Made by a program: the position numbers and the translations under genes
Notes under the pieces: model-generated
What the model was told of the DNA's origin: nothing
The model's input: the letters and a program-made list of their open reading frames with translations, nothing else
The model's database searches: none
Part shown: piece by piece, positions 59,023 through 64,000 of the stretch
Layout of the letters: every line of letters begins with the position of its first letter
How positions within the stretch are numbered: the stretch's first letter is position 1
Assembly: GCA_035280425.1 (NCBI GenBank)
Contig: DATEFW010000007.1
Location: 186,001-250,000, forward strand
DNA: 64,000 bases
Direction: 5' to 3'
DNA from: QHXW01 sp035280425
GTDB taxonomy: Bacteria; Acidobacteriota; Terriglobia; Bryobacterales; Bryobacteraceae

Positions 59023-60093
59023 GTGCTTGACCTTACTATCGTTCGCGTCATTTTCATCCTCGTTATCAGCGCCTGCGCCTATTATTTCCGGCCTTTCAAT
59101 GTAAGTCCTGAAGTCGCTGCAATCGGGGGTTTGATCGTTGGCTGTGCCATCATCCTATTCGAGTTGCGTGTTGAGAAAGTCAGCCTCAGGCGGCTGATCG
59201 GTGCGGCATTCGGATCGGTGCTCGGCATTTTCGGAGCCTTCCTGATGTCGCTGGTGCTCGCGCGTATCAATGTCCAGAACGCGCCGACCCTCCACTTTCT
59301 CCAATTGTTTCTACTCCTGTGGATGACTTATGTCGGCCTGGTCGTAGGCGCCAACAAGGGCGATATGTTGAATCTGTCGGCCCTGGGTGGCGTATTCGGA
59401 GGCGAAAAAGGGCCAAAGAAAGCCTTCAAGATTCTCGACACCAGCGTGATCATCGACGGCCGCATCGCCGACATCGCCGAAACCGGCTTTCTCGACGGCG
59501 TGCTGGTGATCCCGCAGTTCGTTTTGCGTGAGTTGCAGCTTGTGGCCGATTCGGCGGATTCGATGAAGCGCAACCGCGGCCGCCGCGGCCTCGATATCCT
59601 CCAGCGCATCCAGAAAATGGCGCACCTGAACGTCCAGATCGTCGAGGACGACTTCCCGCATGTGCGCGAAGTCGACATGAAGCTGATCGAGCTGGCCAAA
59701 GTCTACGATTGCAAAGTCATCACCAACGATTTCAACTTGAACAAGGTCGCCCAACTGCACGGCGTCGAAGTTCTGAATATCAATGAGCTCGCCAATTCGC
59801 TGAAGCCCATCGTGCTTCCCGGCGAGACCATGCGGGTTTTCATTCTCAAAGAAGGCAAGGAGTACAACCAGGGTGTCGCATACCTGGATGACGGCACCAT
59901 GGTGGTGGTCGATAACGCCAAGCGCATGATCTCGAAAACCATCGACATCTCGGTGACCAGCGTGCTCCAGACCACGGCGGGCAAGATGATCTTCGGCAAG
60001 TTCGACGACCGTATGCACGCGGTATCGGCCGAGAAGCACGAACGCCCGCAGCCCCAGCCGCAGCGCAAGGCGGAAGTGGTCGGCGAAAGCTGA
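59023..60093 (+). CDS. Membrane-anchored PIN/TRAM-domain protein (YacL family)
   Basis: The 356-residue protein has four N-terminal membrane helices (for example VRVIFILVISACAYYF and LGIFGAFLMSLVLARI). A cytoplasmic PIN nuclease-like domain follows, with acidic residues in ILDTSVIIDGRIADIAETGF and VITNDFNLNKVAQLHG. A C-terminal TRAM domain (GMVAYLDDGTMVVVDN-like segment) may bind RNA. The start is GTG with GGAGG 9 bases upstream. It is next to ispD-ispF, an association also seen in Firmicutes, where yacL precedes ispD. Confidence 0.88.
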   Translation: MLDLTIVRVIFILVISACAYYFRPFNVSPEVAAIGGLIVGCAIILFELRVEKVSLRRLIGAAFGSVLGIFGAFLMSLVLARINVQNAPTLHFLQLFLLLWMTYVGLVVGANKGDMLNLSALGGVFGGEKGPKKAFKILDTSVIIDGRIADIAETGFLDGVLVIPQFVLRELQLVADSADSMKRNRGRRGLDILQRIQKMAHLNVQIVEDDFPHVREVDMKLIELAKVYDCKVITNDFNLNKVAQLHGVEVLNINELANSLKPIVLPGETMRVFILKEGKEYNQGVAYLDDGTMVVVDNAKRMISKTIDISVTSVLQTTAGKMIFGKFDDRMHAVSAEKHERPQPQPQRKAEVVGES

Positions 60094-60168
60094 TTTTCTT
60101 AAACCCCGGTTTTCTTCCCGGCTCGCTCGTTTCCCGCCGGCCTGGATGACAAAGTAAACTGAAGCGTT

Positions 60169-60900
60169 ATGAAAGTCGCTGTCATATTGCCCGCCGCGGG
60201 GCTAGGCACGCGCATGGGCCGCACATCGGCCGAAACCGCAGGCATCAGCCGGAAGCAGTTCATGCTGCTGGAGGGTTCGCCCATCCTCCAGCATACGGTG
60301 CAGAAATTCGCAGCTTCAGACCGCGTGCACGAAATCGTCATCGCATTGCGCCGCGATGATCTGGAGTGGGTCGACGCTTTGCTGCGGGAGAAGATTCGCA
60401 ACAAGCCCGTGCGGGTCGTCGAGGGCGGCAACAGCCGCCAGGAGTCGGTCCAGCGCGCGCTTGCGGCCGTCAGCCCCGATACGGATCTGGTCGCCGTCCA
60501 CGATGCCGTGCGGCCCTTCATTGATCTCGAAACGATCGACAAGGTAATCGACGAGGCCGCAGAGCATGGCGCGGCCATCGTAGGCATCGTTCCCGTGGAC
60601 ACGGTCAAGCAGGTGAGCGGCGCGCAGGCAACCGGCGCTAAAGTTCGTTCCACGATTTCGCGCGAGCGGCTGGTGCTCGCTCAGACTCCCCAGGTATTTC
60701 GCTACGATCTGCTGAAACAGGCCTTTGAAGCTGCGCGACGCGATGGTTTCGTCGGCACCGATGAATCCAGCCTGGTCGAACGCCTCGATCAGGTCGAAGT
60801 GCGCGTGGTCATGGGCAGCGATCGCAATATCAAAATCACCAAGCCCGGCGACATGGACCTCGCGCGCCTGTACCTGGAACAGGAAACGGCGCGAACTTGA
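60169..60900 (+). CDS. ispD: 2-C-methyl-D-erythritol 4-phosphate cytidylyltransferase
   Basis: IspD makes CDP-ME in the MEP isoprenoid pathway. The 243-residue protein has the nucleotide loop LPAAGLGTRMGR, the catalytic region VEGGNSRQESVQRALAAV with the conserved SRQ..S, and VAVHDAVRPFI. It overlaps ispF by 4 bases, a common pairing. Confidence 0.96.
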   Translation: MKVAVILPAAGLGTRMGRTSAETAGISRKQFMLLEGSPILQHTVQKFAASDRVHEIVIALRRDDLEWVDALLREKIRNKPVRVVEGGNSRQESVQRALAAVSPDTDLVAVHDAVRPFIDLETIDKVIDEAAEHGAAIVGIVPVDTVKQVSGAQATGAKVRSTISRERLVLAQTPQVFRYDLLKQAFEAARRDGFVGTDESSLVERLDQVEVRVVMGSDRNIKITKPGDMDLARLYLEQETART

Positions 60901-61379
60901 GTGAATATCGAACCGGGATCGGCTGGGACGTTCACCGCCTCGTTCCCGGACGCCCGCTGATCCTCGGCGGTGTGACGATTCCTTCCGAATTTGGCCTGGA
61001 GGGCCACTCCGACGCCGACGTCCTGTCGCACGCCATCACCGATGCCATTCTCGGGGCCGCCGCCCTGGGCGATATCGGCATGCATTTCCCCGATTCCGAT
61101 CCGCGCTGGAAAGGCGCCGGCAGCCTTCAGTTCTTGCGGCATGCCGTCGAGCTGGCCAAGCACGCCGGATTCTCCGTAACCAATGTGGATTCGACCGTCA
61201 TCCTCGAGCGGCCCAAGCTCAAAGACTACCGCGACGCCATTCGCGAGAAACTGGCCGATACGTTGGGTCTTCCGCTCGATTGTATATCGGTAAAATTCAA
61301 GACCGCGGAAAAGATAGGGCCCGTTGGCGAGGGCAAGTCAGCGGAAGCGCAGGCAGTGGCGACGCTGCGGCGCGTATAG
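60897..61379 (+). CDS. ispF: 2-C-methyl-D-erythritol 2,4-cyclodiphosphate synthase
   Basis: IspF forms the cyclodiphosphate in the MEP pathway. The 160-residue protein has the metal ligands in GIGWDVHRLVPGRPLILGG and GHSDADVLSHAITDAILGAA, and GDIGMHFPDSDPRWKG. The start is TTG at 60897, overlapping the ispD stop (TTGA); no ATG or GTG is in a suitable position. Confidence 0.96.
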   Translation: MSEYRTGIGWDVHRLVPGRPLILGGVTIPSEFGLEGHSDADVLSHAITDAILGAAALGDIGMHFPDSDPRWKGAGSLQFLRHAVELAKHAGFSVTNVDSTVILERPKLKDYRDAIREKLADTLGLPLDCISVKFKTAEKIGPVGEGKSAEAQAVATLRRV

Positions 61380-61506
61380 TTCGCCGCACGAAGACACAAA
61401 ACCACACAGGTTTGTCTAGCCCGTTATAAATCACGTTTGTCATTCGGCCCACGATTTGATCTGATACTGGCTCGCCTCAACGATGGAGCCGAAGCCTTGC
61501 TCGCAG

Positions 61507-61512
61507 TATAAT
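61507..61512 (+). promoter_or_regulatory. Putative -10 box for the sensor kinase gene
   Basis: A perfect TATAAT 83 bases before the ATG. No matching -35 is seen, so the call is tentative. Confidence 0.35.
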
Positions 61513-61594
61513 CGCCGAAGATGTTCCTGGCCCGTCCGATGCGAATGGGTTGCGACACAGCCTCATTCTTGCCTGCTGACAAGGAGCATCGGCC

Positions 61595-63319
<1,725 letters not shown>

Positions 63320-63446
63320 TTGGGGTGGAAGAAAAAAAACCCGCAAGTCTCCGTCTGCTACGGCAACATATGACCGGCATAGTGCAGGAGCATTTTAAGA
63401 CATCTTTGGCTCGGCGGAAGATGGGCTACAAGTTACTCTGCGCCCA

Positions 63447-63569
63447 AACTGCCAGAGTCACACGCCTGGCCTGAAAACCAAAGTGGCCGTGGAGGCTATC
63501 AAGGCGCACAAGACGGCCCGGGCACTGCCCACGCTCGTCACCGCGCACCAAGATCCAGCCAGAGCCTGA
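63447..63569 (+). pseudogene. Decayed IS3-type transposase OrfA fragment
   Basis: One frame between the kinase and mazF reads SHTPGLKTKVAVEAIKAHKT followed by ARALPTLVTAH and a stop at 63567. This resembles the N-terminal end of IS3-family OrfA proteins, which typically run HSPEFKAKVALEALKG..KT. There is no start, no helix-turn-helix continuation and no OrfB, so it is a remnant. No inverted repeats were found. Confidence 0.4.
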
Positions 63570-63903
63570 GAGCATGGTCCAGTTCCGTTGCCTGTGCCCC
63601 GCCGATCCTCCCGATCTTCTTGCCGATATGCTCGCGCTTCACTGCGGTCAGCTTATCCACCATGATTTGAGACTCGACTTTCAAGCCGTTTTCGGCACTC
63701 GGCCGGATCGTCAGACGAAAGAGTGGGGTGTCCACTAAATGAGAGGTGATGGGGCAAACTACGATGCTGGCATGCGTTGGATTGAAAAAATTCGACTGCA
63801 CGACTAATGCAGGTCTCGGCTTTCCGAAATCCCCCGGGCTGGAACTGATTACCACGTCCCCGCGACTTACTTCCAGTCGCTGCCGTCCGCGCGCTTTTGC
63901 CAA
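63538..63903 (-). CDS. MazF/PemK-type mRNA interferase toxin
   Basis: MazF toxins cleave mRNA when their antitoxin is degraded. The 121-residue protein has the family layout: SRGDVVISSSPGDFGKPRPA, then LVVQSNFFNPTHASIVVCPI (the T/S-rich strands), and a C-terminal helix. The start is TTG at 63903, preceded by GGAGG about 9 bases upstream; it lies 37 bases inside the 3' end of the antitoxin gene. The pair is cut by the window edge on the antitoxin side. Confidence 0.85.
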   Translation of the reverse strand: MAKARGRQRLEVSRGDVVISSSPGDFGKPRPALVVQSNFFNPTHASIVVCPITSHLVDTPLFRLTIRPSAENGLKVESQIMVDKLTAVKREHIGKKIGRIGGAQATELDHALRLWLDLGAR

Positions 63904-64000
63904 AACGTTTCATCCTCCGTAATCGCACCACTCGCCAGCAACGACTGCCTCTTCGCCTCAGCGGCGAGCGCATCGCGGCCCGTTTTCTCCAGATACTCTT
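63867..64000 (-). CDS. Antitoxin of the MazF pair, partial (N-terminus outside window)
   Basis: The minus-strand frame ending with TAA at 63867 reads EYLEKTGRDALAAEAKRQSL, then LASGAITEDETFWQKRADGS. It is open to the edge and lies directly upstream of mazF, overlapping it, the normal antitoxin position. The sequence resembles the C-terminal toxin-wrapping tail of small MazE-like antitoxins, rich in charged residues with an aromatic near the end. The DNA-binding N-terminus is not visible. Confidence 0.65.
   Translation of the reverse strand, partial: EYLEKTGRDALAAEAKRQSLLASGAITEDETFWQKRADGSDWK

Overview
The window is a GC-rich bacterial chromosome segment that I would place in the Acidobacteriota, near the Solibacter/Bryobacter group. 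This is inference from the mix of genes: a Bacteroidetes-type three-subunit succinate dehydrogenase, a PhoH-YbeY-CorC-Era block, a PIN/TRAM membrane protein and a large fused flagellar locus. No rRNA or tRNA gene is present to confirm it. Almost every stretch is coding and genes frequently overlap by 4 bases.

Layout. 1-6.4 kb: the end of smc, an IscA-type Fe-S carrier, and an ECF sigma/anti-sigma operon with a small LTPAQ-motif membrane protein and a secreted protein. 6.5-12.0 kb: a solitary MIO-type ammonia-lyase, an HXXEE membrane protein, a compact minus-strand cluster of five genes whose beta-rich, low-complexity products resemble phage virion or tail-fibre proteins, and a ZIP metal transporter. 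12.3-42.7 kb: an almost complete flagellar and chemotaxis locus. The minus-strand half carries fliM, flgL, flgK, a flgN-like gene, flgM, a membrane HTH protein, a long fliN, fliA, flhF, flhA, flhB, fliR, fliQ, fliP, fliO, a short fliN, flgE, flgD and fliK. The plus-strand half carries flgF, flgG, flgA, flgH, flgI, flgJ, then flgB, flgC, fliE, fliF, fliG, fliH, fliI, fliJ, cheY-like and cheX-like genes. It is interrupted by a short minus-strand block (a proline-rich protein, flaG, fliS). Flagellin, motA/motB, flhG and most che genes are not in the window. Three sites match the sigma-28 consensus, in front of fliK, flgM and flaG, so the FliA/FlgM pair encoded here probably controls its own locus.

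42.7-50.7 kb: phoH, ybeY, a CBS/CorC protein, era, a BON protein, an SMP-30 lactonase, a Nudix hydrolase and mutS2. 50.6-52.6 kb (minus): a Bcp-type peroxiredoxin and gatB. 52.7-61.4 kb: sdhC-sdhA-sdhB, a ROK kinase, deoC, a sugar isomerase-like protein, a PIN/TRAM protein, ispD and ispF. 61.6-64 kb: a sensor kinase with an extracellular solute-binding domain, a decayed transposase fragment and a mazEF-type toxin-antitoxin pair cut by the window edge.

The most notable observation is the peroxiredoxin at 50641-51090. Its reading frame carries a TGA exactly where the family has its peroxidatic cysteine (TPGC becomes TPG-TGA), and the bases just downstream can form a bacterial SECIS-like hairpin with a GU-containing apical loop. 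This is best explained as a selenocysteine-containing Bcp. It would be missed or split by ordinary gene callers.
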